From: CAYFRC01 sp050946115
GTDB lineage: Bacteria; Bacillota; Clostridia; Christensenellales; Aristaeellaceae
Reading direction: 5' to 3'
NCBI GenBank assembly: GCA_050946115.1
Contig: JBMNUF010000001.1
Span: forward strand, 62,001-126,000
Length of the DNA stretch: 64,000 bases
Of this stretch, positions 17,055-26,849 are shown piece after piece; position 1 is the stretch's first letter; each line of letters begins with the position of its first letter. The notes under the pieces were generated by a model that did not search any database, was not told the DNA's origin, and worked only from the letters and a program-made list of their open reading frames with translations. Position numbers and translations under genes: made by a program.

Positions 17055-19151
17055 ATGGCGGAACACAAATTGGTGATCGTGGAGTCGCCCGCGAAGGCGC
17101 GTACGATCGGGAAATATCTCGGACGCGGCTACAAGGTCGAAGCGTCCAACGGACATGTGCGGGATCTGCCCAAATCGCAGATCGGCGTGGACATCGAAAA
17201 CGGCTTTGAGCCGAAATACATCACCATTCGCGGCAGGGGCGACGTGCTGCAGCGCATCCGCAAGGAAGCCAAGGGCGCCTCGAAAATCTTCCTCGCGACA
17301 GACCCCGACCGCGAGGGCGAAGCCATATCGTGGCATTTGGCAAACGTGCTCAATATCGCGCCGGACGACCTCTGCCGCGTGGAATTTCACGAGATCACGA
17401 GCAAGGCCGTAAAAAGCGCGATGAAGTCGCCGCGCAAAATCGACGCGGACCTGGTCGACGCGCAGCAGGCGCGGCGCGTGCTCGACAGGCTCGTCGGCTA
17501 CAAGATCAGCCCGCTGCTCTGGGCGAAGGTGCGCAAGGGGCTTTCGGCTGGGCGCGTGCAGAGCGTCGCCGCGCGCATGATCGTGGACCGCGAGCAGGAG
17601 ATTTCGGACTTCGAGCCGGAGGAGTACTGGGTGCTCACGGGCATCTTCTCGCTCGAAGCGCGCAAATTCAAGGCAAAATATGTCGGCATGAACGGGGATA
17701 AGGCCGCGGTCGGAAGCGGCGAGGAGGCGGAGGACATCGTCCGCCGCGCGAAGGGCGAGGAATACGCCGTGCGCACCGTCAGGCGCGGCGAGCGCAGGAA
17801 GCTGCCGACGCCGCCGTTTACGACCTCCAATCTGCAGCAGGAGGCCTCGCGCAAGCTGAACTTTACGACGAGCAAAACCATGCAGATCGCCCAGCAGCTC
17901 TACGAGGGCATCGACATCGCGGGCGCGGGCACGCAGGGCCTCGTGACGTACATCCGCACGGACTCGACGCGTTCCTCAGACGACGCGATTTCCGCCGTCA
18001 GGGACAGGATTTTGGAAAAATACGGCGCGGAATACGTCCCCGCGGAGCCAAACAAATTCCGCACGCGCAATACCGCGCAGGACGCGCACGAAGCCATCCG
18101 CCCGACGAACTTGGAGTTCGAGCCGGACGCGATCAAGCCCTCCCTAACGCGGGACCAGTATAAGCTGTATAAGCTCATCTACGAGCGCTTCGTCGCGAGC
18201 CAGATGGCGCCCGCCGTATACGCGACGATGGCGGCGGACATCGCGGGCGGCGATATTTCCTTCCACTTCAGCGGGCAGAAGAAATCGTTCCCCGGCTTTA
18301 CGGCGCTGTACGAGGAGGGGCAGGACGACGCGCAGCAGGAGGAGGAAAGCGCGTTCCCCGACATCAGGGAGGGCGACAGGCTAAACCTTGACGACATCGA
18401 ATCGCTTCAGCGCTTCACGCAGCCGCCGCCCCGCTATACGGAGGCCTCGCTCGTGCGCGAATTGGAGGAAAAAGGCATCGGCCGCCCCTCGACCTACGCG
18501 CCGACGATCTCCACCATCATCGCGCGCGGCTACATCGCGCGGGAGAAAAAGCGGCTCTTCCCGACGGAATTGGGCTTTATCGTGACGGACATCCTGAAAA
18601 AGCACTTCCCCAACATCGTGGACATCGCCTTTACCGCCGACATGGAGGAGAAATTGGACGGCGTGGAAGAGGGCAAGCTCAAATGGCGCGAAGTCATTGC
18701 GGAGTTTTACGAGCCCTTTGCCGAAACGCTCGAAAGGGCGCAGGAGAGCATCGAGAAGATCGAGATCAAGGACGAGGTTTCGGACGTTCAATGCGAAAAG
18801 TGCGGCGCGATGATGGTATACAAGATGGGTAGGTACGGAAAGTTCCTCGCCTGCCCCAATTTCCCCGCGTGCCGCAACACCATGGCGATTCTAAAGGACA
18901 CGGGCGCGACCTGCCCCAACTGCGGCGGCAGGATTTTGGAGCGCATGAGCAAAAAGGGCAGGCGGTTTTTCGGCTGCGAAAAGTATCCCGAGTGCGATTT
19001 CGTGAGCTGGGACATGCCCTCAAACGAAAAATGCCCGGCGTGCGGCGGGCGCATGGTCGTCAAACGCGACAAAAAAGGCGCGATCTACCTGCGCTGCGTA
19101 AACGAGCAGTGCCGCCACAGGGTAGTGCTCGAAAACACGAACGATGAATAA
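17055..19151 (+). CDS. topA: DNA topoisomerase I
   Basis: 698-residue type IA topoisomerase that relaxes negative supercoils. The TOPRIM domain opens with LVIVESPAKARTIGKYLG and contains TDPDREGEAISWH; the active-site tyrosine is Y299 in TYIRTDSTRSS. Three C-terminal zinc fingers are visible: CEKCG...CPNFPAC, CPNCGG...CEKYPEC, and CPACGG...CVNEQC. Start 17055 has GGAGG upstream. Its end overlaps trmFO by 8 bp. Confidence 0.97.
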   Translation: MAEHKLVIVESPAKARTIGKYLGRGYKVEASNGHVRDLPKSQIGVDIENGFEPKYITIRGRGDVLQRIRKEAKGASKIFLATDPDREGEAISWHLANVLNIAPDDLCRVEFHEITSKAVKSAMKSPRKIDADLVDAQQARRVLDRLVGYKISPLLWAKVRKGLSAGRVQSVAARMIVDREQEISDFEPEEYWVLTGIFSLEARKFKAKYVGMNGDKAAVGSGEEAEDIVRRAKGEEYAVRTVRRGERRKLPTPPFTTSNLQQEASRKLNFTTSKTMQIAQQLYEGIDIAGAGTQGLVTYIRTDSTRSSDDAISAVRDRILEKYGAEYVPAEPNKFRTRNTAQDAHEAIRPTNLEFEPDAIKPSLTRDQYKLYKLIYERFVASQMAPAVYATMAADIAGGDISFHFSGQKKSFPGFTALYEEGQDDAQQEEESAFPDIREGDRLNLDDIESLQRFTQPPPRYTEASLVRELEEKGIGRPSTYAPTISTIIARGYIAREKKRLFPTELGFIVTDILKKHFPNIVDIAFTADMEEKLDGVEEGKLKWREVIAEFYEPFAETLERAQESIEKIEIKDEVSDVQCEKCGAMMVYKMGRYGKFLACPNFPACRNTMAILKDTGATCPNCGGRILERMSKKGRRFFGCEKYPECDFVSWDMPSNEKCPACGGRMVVKRDKKGAIYLRCVNEQCRHRVVLENTNDE

Positions 19152-20463
19152 GCGCGTTACAATCGTGGGCGCGGGGCTCGCGGGCTGCGAGGCGGCATGG
19201 CAGATCGCAAAGCGCGGGCTTTTCGTGCGCCTCATCGAGATGAAGCCAAAGCGCTTCTCCCCCGTGCACCGTATGGAGGGCTTCTGCGAACTGGTCTGTT
19301 CCAATTCGCTCAAGGGCACGCAGCTTACCGCTGCCTCCGGTTTGCTAAAGGCGGAGATGGAGAAGATGGATTCCTTGGTCATGCGCGCGGCACAGGCGGC
19401 GCGCGTACCCGCAGGCGGCGCGCTCGCGGTGGACAGGGATATGTTTTCGCGCTTCGTCACGGACTTTCTGTCGTCGCATCCGAAAATCGAAATCGTGCGC
19501 GACATCGCGACCGAAGTTCCCGATGCGCCCGCGATCGTCGCCACGGGCCCTTTGACGGACGCGCCGCTCGCCGAGAGCATTCAACGCATGCTCGGCGAAA
19601 AATCGCTCTACTTTTTCGACGCGGCCGCGCCGATCGTGACAAAGGCGTCGCTCGACATGGATAAGGTGTTCGCGCAGTCCAGATACGACAAGGGCGAGGG
19701 CGAATATCTCAACTGCCCCATGACGGAGGAGGAGTACCGTGCGTTTTACGAAGCGTTTTCTTCTGCGGAAACGGCGGAACCGCACGACTTTGAAAAACGT
19801 CTCATCTTTGAGGGCTGCATCGCGATCGAGATTTTGGCGTCTCGCGGATATATGACGCCCGTGTTCGGGCCGCTCAAGCCCGTGGGGCTTACCGACCCCA
19901 AAACCGGCAAAATGCCCTTCGCCGTGGTGCAGCTGCGGCAGGACAACGCGGAGGGAACGCTGTATAACCTCGTGGGTTTCCAGACGCGGCTGAAATTCGG
20001 GGAGCAAAAGCGCGTTTTTTCGATGATCCCCGGGCTGGAGAAGGCGGAGTTTGCGCGCTACGGCGTGATGCACCGAAACACGTACCTCCATTCCCCGCGC
20101 CTGCTCGGAAGAAATTACGCCCTAAAGGGGGAACCGCTCCTGCGCTTTGCGGGGCAGATGACGGGCGTTGAGGGCTATGTGGAATCGGCGGCATCGGGCA
20201 TCGTCGCGGGCATATCGCTCGCGGAACATCTCTTGGGGCGGGACGAGCCGGACTTCACGCGGCGCACGCTGATGGGCGCGCTCGAAGCCTATGTCCGCAC
20301 GGAAAACGCCGACTACCAGCCCATGAACGCAAATTTCGGCATACTGGAACCGCTCCCCGAAAGGGTGCGCGGAAAGCGCTTCCGCTACGAAAAGCTCGCG
20401 GAGCGCGCGCTGGAAACGATAGACACCATTGCACAAGAGCTGCAGGAAAGGAACACACCATGA
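19144..20463 (+). CDS. trmFO: Folate- and FAD-dependent tRNA (uracil-54) methyltransferase
   Basis: 439 residues. TrmFO forms ribothymidine at T54 of tRNA using methylene-tetrahydrofolate, the Firmicute alternative to TrmA. FAD motif TIVGAGLAGCEAAW is N-terminal; the catalytic-region cysteines are in ELVCSNSLKGTQLT and FEGCIAIE. Placement after topA and before hslV matches the Bacillus arrangement, but without the xerC/codV gene that normally follows. Confidence 0.96.
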   Translation: MNKRVTIVGAGLAGCEAAWQIAKRGLFVRLIEMKPKRFSPVHRMEGFCELVCSNSLKGTQLTAASGLLKAEMEKMDSLVMRAAQAARVPAGGALAVDRDMFSRFVTDFLSSHPKIEIVRDIATEVPDAPAIVATGPLTDAPLAESIQRMLGEKSLYFFDAAAPIVTKASLDMDKVFAQSRYDKGEGEYLNCPMTEEEYRAFYEAFSSAETAEPHDFEKRLIFEGCIAIEILASRGYMTPVFGPLKPVGLTDPKTGKMPFAVVQLRQDNAEGTLYNLVGFQTRLKFGEQKRVFSMIPGLEKAEFARYGVMHRNTYLHSPRLLGRNYALKGEPLLRFAGQMTGVEGYVESAASGIVAGISLAEHLLGRDEPDFTRRTLMGALEAYVRTENADYQPMNANFGILEPLPERVRGKRFRYEKLAERALETIDTIAQELQERNTP

Positions 20464-20990
20464 TTCAGGGAACGACAATTTGCGCCGTCAAGAGAGACGG
20501 CGCGACCGCCATCGCGGGCGACGGACAGGTAACCGTGGGGCAGAGCACCATCATGAAGATGGGCGCCAAAAAGGTGCGCCGCATTTATAACGACAAGGTC
20601 GTGATCGGCTTTGCCGGCTCCGTCGCGGACGCCTTTGCGCTGAGCGAAAAGTTCGAGGAAAAGCTCACGCAGTTTTCGGGCAATTTGCTGCGCGCCGCCG
20701 TGGAGCTCGCGCAGGACTGGCGCATGGACCGCGCGATGCGAAAGTTGGAGGCGATGCTGCTCGCCGCCGATACGGAGAATATGCTCCTGGTGAGCGGTAC
20801 GGGGGAAGTGATCGAGGCGGATGACGGCGTGCTCGCGATCGGCTCCGGCGGCAACTACGCGCTCGCCGCTGCGCGCGCGCTCATGCAGAATACAGACCTT
20901 TCCGCCGCCGAAATCGCGGGCAAGGCGCTCAGAATCGCCTCGGAAATCTGCGTCTTCACGAACGACCACATCATCGTGGAGACCGTATAA
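20460..20990 (+). CDS. hslV: HslV (ClpQ) peptidase subunit of the HslUV protease
   Basis: 176 residues, N-terminal-nucleophile hydrolase forming the double hexamer of the ATP-dependent HslUV protease. The sequence begins MIQGTTICAV: the conserved TT follows a four-residue leader, so either the leader is trimmed to expose Thr or the N-terminus differs, as in Bacillus ClpQ. AGDGQVTVGQ and GSGGNYALAAARAL are family motifs. Overlaps trmFO by 4 bp and is followed by hslU. Confidence 0.95.
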   Translation: MIQGTTICAVKRDGATAIAGDGQVTVGQSTIMKMGAKKVRRIYNDKVVIGFAGSVADAFALSEKFEEKLTQFSGNLLRAAVELAQDWRMDRAMRKLEAMLLAADTENMLLVSGTGEVIEADDGVLAIGSGGNYALAAARALMQNTDLSAAEIAGKALRIASEICVFTNDHIIVETV

Positions 20991-21006
20991 GGACGGGAGA
21001 AATGCT

Positions 21007-22374
21007 ATGAATATGCTTACACCGCGCGAAATCGTGCGCGAGTTGGATCGGTTTATCATCGGACAGACGGAGGCAAAAAAGGCGGTCGCTGTGGCGCTTC
21101 GAAACCGCTATCGCAGGATGCAGCTTCCCGAGGAGATTCGGGAGGAGGTCACGCCGAAAAACATCCTCATGGTCGGGCCCACGGGCGTGGGCAAGACGGA
21201 GATCGCGCGGCGGCTGGCGAGGCTCGTGGATGCGCCGTTCGTAAAGGTCGAGGCGACGAAATTCACGGAGGTCGGCTATGTCGGGCGCGACGTGGATTCC
21301 ATCATCCGCGACCTCGTCGAGGCGAGCATCCGCCTCGTCAAGCAGCAGCACACCGAATCGGTGCGCGAAAAAGCGGCGCGCGTCGCCGAGGAGCGGCTGA
21401 TCGACATCCTCGCAAAGGCGCCCAACAAAAAGCCCGTCAACCCGATCGACGTGATCCTGGGCAACAAGCCGAAGGAGCCGGAGCTTACGGGCGAGGAGCG
21501 GCAGAACCTCTTCCGCCGCCGCGAGGAAGTGCGCAAGGCGCTGGAAGAGGGCGCGCTGGAACGCGAGATCGTGGAAGTGATGGTCGAGGAAAATTCCCCA
21601 ACGGGCGACATCCCCGGAACGGACGTCAACATGCGGGACGTATTGGGCTCCATCCTGCCGCCCAAGCGGAAGCTGCGCAAGGTGGAGGTTTCCGAGGCGC
21701 GGCGCATCCTCACCGCGGAAGAGGAAGAGGCGCTGATCGACATGGACGCGGTCTATTCCGAGGCGCTCACCAAGGCGGAGCAGGACGGCATCGTGTTTTT
21801 GGACGAGATCGACAAGATCTGCGGCAAGTCCTCCGGGCACGGGCCCGACGTTTCGCGCGAGGGCGTACAGCGCGATATCCTGCCGATCGTGGAAGGTTCC
21901 CAAGTCTCCACGAAATACGGGCCGGTGAAGACGGATCACATCCTCTTTATCGCGGCGGGCGCGTTTCACGTCGCGAAGGTGACTGACCTCATCCCCGAAC
22001 TGCAGGGGCGCTTCCCCGTGCGCGTGAACCTGCTCCCGCTCACGAAGGAGGACTACAAGCGCATCCTCACGCAGCCGGACAACGCGCTGATCCGCCAGTA
22101 CAAGCTCCTGCTTCAGGTCGACGGCGTAGATCTGTCCTTTGACGATTCCGCCATCGAGGCGATCGCGAACTATGCGTGGCAGGTGAACGAGAGCACGGAA
22201 AACATCGGCGCGAGGCGGCTGCACACCGTATTGGAGTCGATCCTGAACGACATCGCCTTCAACGCGGGCGGCGGCGACGCGCCCGAGGTGACGGTGCACG
22301 TGGACGCGGCGTACGTCGCCGCACAGATGACCGGCGAATATAAGGAACTGGACGTCAAAAAATACATCCTGTGA
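21007..22374 (+). CDS. hslU: HslU (ClpY) ATPase subunit of the HslUV protease
   Basis: 455-residue AAA+ unfoldase that feeds substrates to HslV. Walker A is GPTGVGKT (residues 57-64), Walker B is FLDEIDKI, the pore motif lies in VGYVGRDV, and a long intermediate domain separates them. ATG 21007 follows GGGAGA and lies 16 bp after hslV. In Bacillus codY comes next; here the operon stops and a sugar mutase with its own promoter follows. Confidence 0.96.
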   Translation: MNMLTPREIVRELDRFIIGQTEAKKAVAVALRNRYRRMQLPEEIREEVTPKNILMVGPTGVGKTEIARRLARLVDAPFVKVEATKFTEVGYVGRDVDSIIRDLVEASIRLVKQQHTESVREKAARVAEERLIDILAKAPNKKPVNPIDVILGNKPKEPELTGEERQNLFRRREEVRKALEEGALEREIVEVMVEENSPTGDIPGTDVNMRDVLGSILPPKRKLRKVEVSEARRILTAEEEEALIDMDAVYSEALTKAEQDGIVFLDEIDKICGKSSGHGPDVSREGVQRDILPIVEGSQVSTKYGPVKTDHILFIAAGAFHVAKVTDLIPELQGRFPVRVNLLPLTKEDYKRILTQPDNALIRQYKLLLQVDGVDLSFDDSAIEAIANYAWQVNESTENIGARRLHTVLESILNDIAFNAGGGDAPEVTVHVDAAYVAAQMTGEYKELDVKKYIL

Positions 22375-22459
22375 TGTCGATGCGCATCTCTTGGGTGCGG
22401 CGCGCCGATTTGGCACAAGAAAAACAACAATTCACGCTTGCAAAAATAACAGTGATCGC

Positions 22460-22488
22460 TTGCAATACTATGTGGCAGGTGATATGAT
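22460..22488 (+). promoter_or_regulatory. Promoter of the UDP-galactopyranose mutase gene
   Basis: TTGCAA (22460-22465) and TATGAT (22483-22488) with 17-bp spacing, 33 bp before the glf start. Confidence 0.7.
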
Positions 22489-22521
22489 ATTATATCTATA
22501 TTCAAAGAAGGAGCGTACGCT

Positions 22522-23643
22522 ATGGATATCGTTGTCGGCGCCGGGATCGCGGGGATTGCCTGCGCAAGGCGGCTTGCGGAACACGGGCGCATGGTGCGCG
22601 TCCTCGAGCGCAAGCCCTTTATCGGCGGAAGCTGCAGGGATGTGTACGACGAAAACGGAATCCTCATCCACCCATGCGGCCCGCATATCTTCCATACGAA
22701 CAATGACGACGTGTGGGCGTTTCTTTCGCGCTTCACCGAGTGGACGCTTTTTCGCCACAAGGTCGTCGCGAAGATCGGCGCCACGCTCTTGCCCGTGCCG
22801 TTTAACCTGCACGCCTTGGAAATCGTATACGGGAAAACGAAGGCCGCCGAGATCGAAGAAAAGCTCGTCTCCCGCTGGGGCGCGGGCGCGCGCGTGCCGA
22901 TCCTCGACCTGCAAAACGAGGAGGACCCGGATCTTCACGCGGTCGCGAAATTCGTATACGAAAACATCTTCCTCAAGTACACCGTGAAGCTTTGGGGCAG
23001 GCGCCCCGAGGAGATCGACGCCTCGGTCATGGCGCGCGTGCCCGTGGTGCTGTCGCGGGACGACGAGTATTTTACGGAAAAATACCAAGGCGTTCCGAAA
23101 GACGGCTACACGAGGATGATGAAGGCGATGCTCGCGCACGACAACATCATGGTCGAGACGGGCACGGATTACATGGGCGGCGCGGACGGCGACGGGCACA
23201 CTGTCTACACCGGCGCGATCGATGAGTTGTGCGACCGCACGTTCGGAAGTCTCCCCTATCGCTCGATCCGCTTTGAGACGGAGTACCACGATATGGACGA
23301 CTATCAGGGGCGAAGCGTCGTCAACTACACCGTGAGCGAGGATTTCACGCGGATTACGGAGTTCAAGCACCTGACGCAGCAAGCGGGCGTACACGGCACG
23401 ACGATCATGCGTGAATACCCCACGCAGTACGAAGAGGGCGAGGGACTCACGCCGTTTTACCCGATCAGGGACGAGGAATCGAACGCCTTGTACGAAAAAT
23501 ACGTTACCCTGCTTTCGGACAAGCCGCGCTTCCACCTGCTCGGGCGGCTCGCGGAGTATCGATACTACAATATGGACGATGCCGTGCAGCGGGCGCTCGC
23601 CCTGGCGGACGACATCGCAGCGCAGGAACAAACAGACAAATGA
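22522..23643 (+). CDS. glf: UDP-galactopyranose mutase
   Basis: 373-residue flavoenzyme that converts UDP-galactopyranose to UDP-galactofuranose for cell-surface glycans. FAD motif VVGAGIAGIACARRLAEHG opens the protein, followed by GSCRDVYDENG, the GPHIFHTN substrate loop and KLWGRRPEEI. Length matches the bacterial family. RBS GAAGGAG precedes ATG. Implies galactofuranose-containing surface polysaccharide; no glycosyltransferase cluster surrounds it here. Confidence 0.94.
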   Translation: MDIVVGAGIAGIACARRLAEHGRMVRVLERKPFIGGSCRDVYDENGILIHPCGPHIFHTNNDDVWAFLSRFTEWTLFRHKVVAKIGATLLPVPFNLHALEIVYGKTKAAEIEEKLVSRWGAGARVPILDLQNEEDPDLHAVAKFVYENIFLKYTVKLWGRRPEEIDASVMARVPVVLSRDDEYFTEKYQGVPKDGYTRMMKAMLAHDNIMVETGTDYMGGADGDGHTVYTGAIDELCDRTFGSLPYRSIRFETEYHDMDDYQGRSVVNYTVSEDFTRITEFKHLTQQAGVHGTTIMREYPTQYEEGEGLTPFYPIRDEESNALYEKYVTLLSDKPRFHLLGRLAEYRYYNMDDAVQRALALADDIAAQEQTDK

Positions 23644-23742
23644 TATAGTATGTGCCCGTACCGCACCGACGAAGCCGCAAAAAGCGGCATGAAAAACAGT
23701 ATTGACCGCGCATTCGTAATTTTAGAGGAGGATATATAAGGT

Positions 23743-26262
23743 ATGAAAATCGCATTTTCCACACTGGGCTGTCCGGATTTCGGCTGGGTCGACATTTACT
23801 CCATGGCGAAGGACTTTCATTTCGACGGCATCGAGGTGCGCGGCATCGGGCGCGAATTGGTCGCGGTGCGCGCCACCCCGTTTACCGAGCGCCAGCTTCC
23901 CCAAACCATCGCGAAGCTGTCCTCGTTGCGGCTCGAAATCCCCTGCCTGTCCACCGGCTGCTGCCTGAAATTTGCCGATAAGCACGATGAGACGCTGGCA
24001 GAAATCAAAGAATATATCGAACTTGCAGACAAGCTCGAAACGCCGTACATCCGCATTCTCGCCGACCTCGAGCCGCATGTTACGGGCGATGTGGACGATC
24101 AATACATCGCAAAAGCGCTGCGCGAAGCGGGCGATCTCGCAAAGGGCACGTCCGTAACCCTCCTCGCGGAGACAAACGGCGTATATGCGGACACGAAGCG
24201 CCTGCGCAAGCTCTTGGATGCGGTAAACCATCCGCACGTCGCCGCACTGTGGGATATGCACCACCCGTATCGCTTCTTCGGCGAGCAGCCGGAGGAGACC
24301 GTCGAAAACCTCGGCAGCTACATCAAATACACGCACATCAAGGACTCCGTCTCGGAAAACGGCAAGATCGTATACCGCATGATGGGCGAGGGGGATCTGC
24401 CGATCTACCGCATGCTCGACGCGCTCACCGCGACGGGCTACGACGGCTATGTATCGCTCGAATGGGTGCGCCGCTGGGCACCGAACCTCACGGATCCCGG
24501 CATCGTGTTCCCACACTTCAGGCACTACATGACCGTATACTCCAATACCCACATGCTCCAGGACAACGACCGCCGCGACGGGGGCAAGTACATTTGGCCG
24601 AAAGAGCACCTGATCGACCTCACCTTCCCGCAGCTTTTGGATCGGATCGTGCAGGAGTTTCCGAACCAGTACGCATTCCGCTATACCACGCACTATTATA
24701 CGCGCACCTATCAGCAGTTCCGCGACGACGTGGATGCCTTCGGGCGCAGCCTCATCGCCATGGGCGTGCAAAAGGGCGACCACGTGGCGATCTGGGCGAC
24801 GAACGTGCCGCAGTGGTTCATCACGTTTTGGGCGACGGTAAAGATCGGCGCGATTTTGGTCACCGTGAATACGGCGTACAAAATCCACGAGGCGGAATAC
24901 CTCTTGCGCCAGTCCGATACGCATACGCTCGTGATGACGGAGGGCTATAAGGATTCCAACTATCTCGAGATCATGCAGGAGCTCTGCCCCGAGCTGCACG
25001 ATTCCGAGCCCGGGCATCTGCGCAGCAGAAAGCTGCCGGTACTCAAAAACATCATCACGGTGGACTGCGATATGCCGGGCGCCTATACGTGGGAAGAGGC
25101 GGTCGCCCTGGGCGAAACGGTGCCGATCTCCGAGGTATTCTCCCGCGCCCGCAGCATCAAAAAGGACGACGTGTGCAACATGCAGTACACCTCCGGGACG
25201 ACGGGTTTTCCCAAGGGCGTCATGCTCACGCACTACAACGTCATCAACAACGGCAAGGCGATCGGCGACTGCATGGACCTTTCGAACGCCGACCACATGA
25301 TGATTCAGGTGCCGATGTTCCACTGCTTCGGCATGGTGCTCTCGATGACCGCCGCCATCACGCACGGCGCGACGATGAGCCCCATCCCCTATTTCTCGCC
25401 GCGCGTATCGCTCGATTGCCTCAGCAAGGAGCCGATTACCTGTTTCCAGGGCGTGCCGACGATGTTTATCGCGATGTTGGAGCATCCTGATTTCGCGAAG
25501 ACGGATTTCTCGCGCATCCGCACGGGCATCATGGCGGGCAGCCCGTGCCCCGTCACGGTCATGCGGGACGTGATCGAGAAGATGAACATGTCCGAAATCT
25601 GCATCACCTACGGGCAGACGGAATCCTCCCCCGCGACCACCATGTCCAAGACGACGGACTCCGTCGAGCTGCGCGTGAACACGGTCGGCCAGCGCATGTT
25701 CGCCGTCGAGTGCAAGATCGTCGATCCCGAAACGGGCGAAGAGCTGCCCGACAACATGGACGGCGAATTCTGCGCGCGCGGCTACAACATCATGAAAGGC
25801 TATTACAAAATGCCCGAGGCGACCGCCGCCGTGATCGACGAGGACGGCTGGCTCCACTCCGGAGACGTCGCGAGGCGGCTGCCCAACGGCTATTACAAGA
25901 TCACCGGGCGCATCAAGGACATGATCATCCGCGGCGGCGAAAACATCTACCCCAAGGAAATCGAGGAATTCCTGTACACGCACCCCGCCGTAAAGGACGT
26001 GCAGGTCATCGGCGTGCCGGACAAGCAGTACGGCGAGGAAATCATGGCGGTCGTAATCCTGAAGGAGGACGCATCCGCCACGGCGGAAGAGCTGCAGGAA
26101 TACTGCCGTACGCACATGGCAAAGCATAAGACGCCCAGATATTTCGACTTTGTGACCGAATTCCCGATGAACGCGGCGGGAAAAGTGCTGAAATACAAGA
26201 TGCGCGAATCGGCGGTCGAAAAGCTGAACCTGAGCGAGGCAAGCAGCATCGTCACCGCATAA
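23743..26262 (+). CDS. Fusion of sugar-isomerase-like TIM barrel and acyl-CoA synthetase
   Basis: 839 residues in one frame. Residues 1 to about 270 resemble xylose-isomerase-like TIM barrels (sugar phosphate isomerase/epimerase family): KIAFSTLGCPDFGW, the metal-site-like LLAETNG, LWDMHHPY, YTHIKDS and GYVSLEW. From about 285 to the end is an ANL adenylate-forming enzyme with the P-loop YTSGTTGFPKGVML (starting at Y482), the YGQTE motif, HSGDVAR and GRIKDMIIRGGENIYP, plus the C-terminal catalytic Lys in NAAGKVLKY. The ligase half would adenylate an acid and pass it to CoA. How an isomerase domain serves that is unknown. RBS GAGGAGG lies 11 bp upstream. A bidirectional terminator follows. Confidence 0.9.
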   Translation: MKIAFSTLGCPDFGWVDIYSMAKDFHFDGIEVRGIGRELVAVRATPFTERQLPQTIAKLSSLRLEIPCLSTGCCLKFADKHDETLAEIKEYIELADKLETPYIRILADLEPHVTGDVDDQYIAKALREAGDLAKGTSVTLLAETNGVYADTKRLRKLLDAVNHPHVAALWDMHHPYRFFGEQPEETVENLGSYIKYTHIKDSVSENGKIVYRMMGEGDLPIYRMLDALTATGYDGYVSLEWVRRWAPNLTDPGIVFPHFRHYMTVYSNTHMLQDNDRRDGGKYIWPKEHLIDLTFPQLLDRIVQEFPNQYAFRYTTHYYTRTYQQFRDDVDAFGRSLIAMGVQKGDHVAIWATNVPQWFITFWATVKIGAILVTVNTAYKIHEAEYLLRQSDTHTLVMTEGYKDSNYLEIMQELCPELHDSEPGHLRSRKLPVLKNIITVDCDMPGAYTWEEAVALGETVPISEVFSRARSIKKDDVCNMQYTSGTTGFPKGVMLTHYNVINNGKAIGDCMDLSNADHMMIQVPMFHCFGMVLSMTAAITHGATMSPIPYFSPRVSLDCLSKEPITCFQGVPTMFIAMLEHPDFAKTDFSRIRTGIMAGSPCPVTVMRDVIEKMNMSEICITYGQTESSPATTMSKTTDSVELRVNTVGQRMFAVECKIVDPETGEELPDNMDGEFCARGYNIMKGYYKMPEATAAVIDEDGWLHSGDVARRLPNGYYKITGRIKDMIIRGGENIYPKEIEEFLYTHPAVKDVQVIGVPDKQYGEEIMAVVILKEDASATAEELQEYCRTHMAKHKTPRYFDFVTEFPMNAAGKVLKYKMRESAVEKLNLSEASSIVTA

Positions 26263-26279
26263 CCCCCCAAAAAAACACG

Positions 26280-26320
26280 GCAGCCCCCCCGCGCTTTGCG
26301 GCGCAGGGGCTGCGTTTTTT
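26280..26320. terminator. Rho-independent terminator between convergent genes
   Basis: Stem GCAGCCCC (26280-26287) pairs with GGGGCTGC (26306-26313), then six T on the plus strand. It ends the fusion gene. The A-run upstream (26268-26275) gives a T-tract on the minus strand too, so it can also end the pheS-to-Nudix transcript. Confidence 0.8.
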
Positions 26321-26822
26321 ATATCTCGCGTGTGGTGCGCAAGAGCATCTGCCTGTACGCCTCGCTCTTGTTATAGCAGACCGTATCGATAAATTCCGCT
26401 GCGGGGACGATTTTTACACCTTCCACTTCCCGCGCTTCAAGCCTAAAGCCGCCTTCGGGAACGGAAACGCGCGCGGCATAGGTCTCGATGATGAGCCCCG
26501 TGTCCTCGCCCAGCTCCTGATGTTCCCGCAGCATGAATCGCATCTCTTCGGCATCGACCTCGATGCCCAGCTCCTCCCACACCTCGCGCGCCGCGCCCTC
26601 TGCGCCCGTCTCCCCCGCGTTCACGCCGCCGCCCGTCACGTCCCATTGCCCCGGGTAATGGTGCGCCTTTTTCGAGCGCTGCTGCATGATGTAGCCGCCG
26701 TCATCCGTCTTCAGGATCGCAATCGCGTGCAGGAGCCATTCGCCTTTTTCGAGTTTTTGGCGCTTTGCGACCGTTTTCCCCGTCTTCGTCCCGTCGCGCA
26801 GATACACGTCGCGCATTTCCAT
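26319..26822 (-). CDS. Nudix hydrolase
   Basis: 167 residues with a complete Nudix box, GX5EX7REUXEEXGU, visible as GGVNAGETGAEGAAREVWEE followed by LGI. The family cleaves nucleoside diphosphates linked to another moiety; the layout resembles IPP isomerase-like and YfcD-like Nudix proteins. The ATG at 26831 abuts the RBS, so ATG 26822 (9 bp from GGGAGG) is preferred. Last gene of the run that begins with pheS. Confidence 0.9.
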   Translation of the reverse strand: MEMRDVYLRDGTKTGKTVAKRQKLEKGEWLLHAIAILKTDDGGYIMQQRSKKAHHYPGQWDVTGGGVNAGETGAEGAAREVWEELGIEVDAEEMRFMLREHQELGEDTGLIIETYAARVSVPEGGFRLEAREVEGVKIVPAAEFIDTVCYNKSEAYRQMLLRTTREI

Positions 26823-26849
26823 GTATATCATCCTCCCCTGTTCTTCCTG

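Noticed and set aside
23722..26127. An 801-codon open frame opposite the TIM-barrel/ligase fusion
   Set aside because: Same antisense artefact; no RBS and no recognisable domain, while the plus strand shows all ANL motifs.
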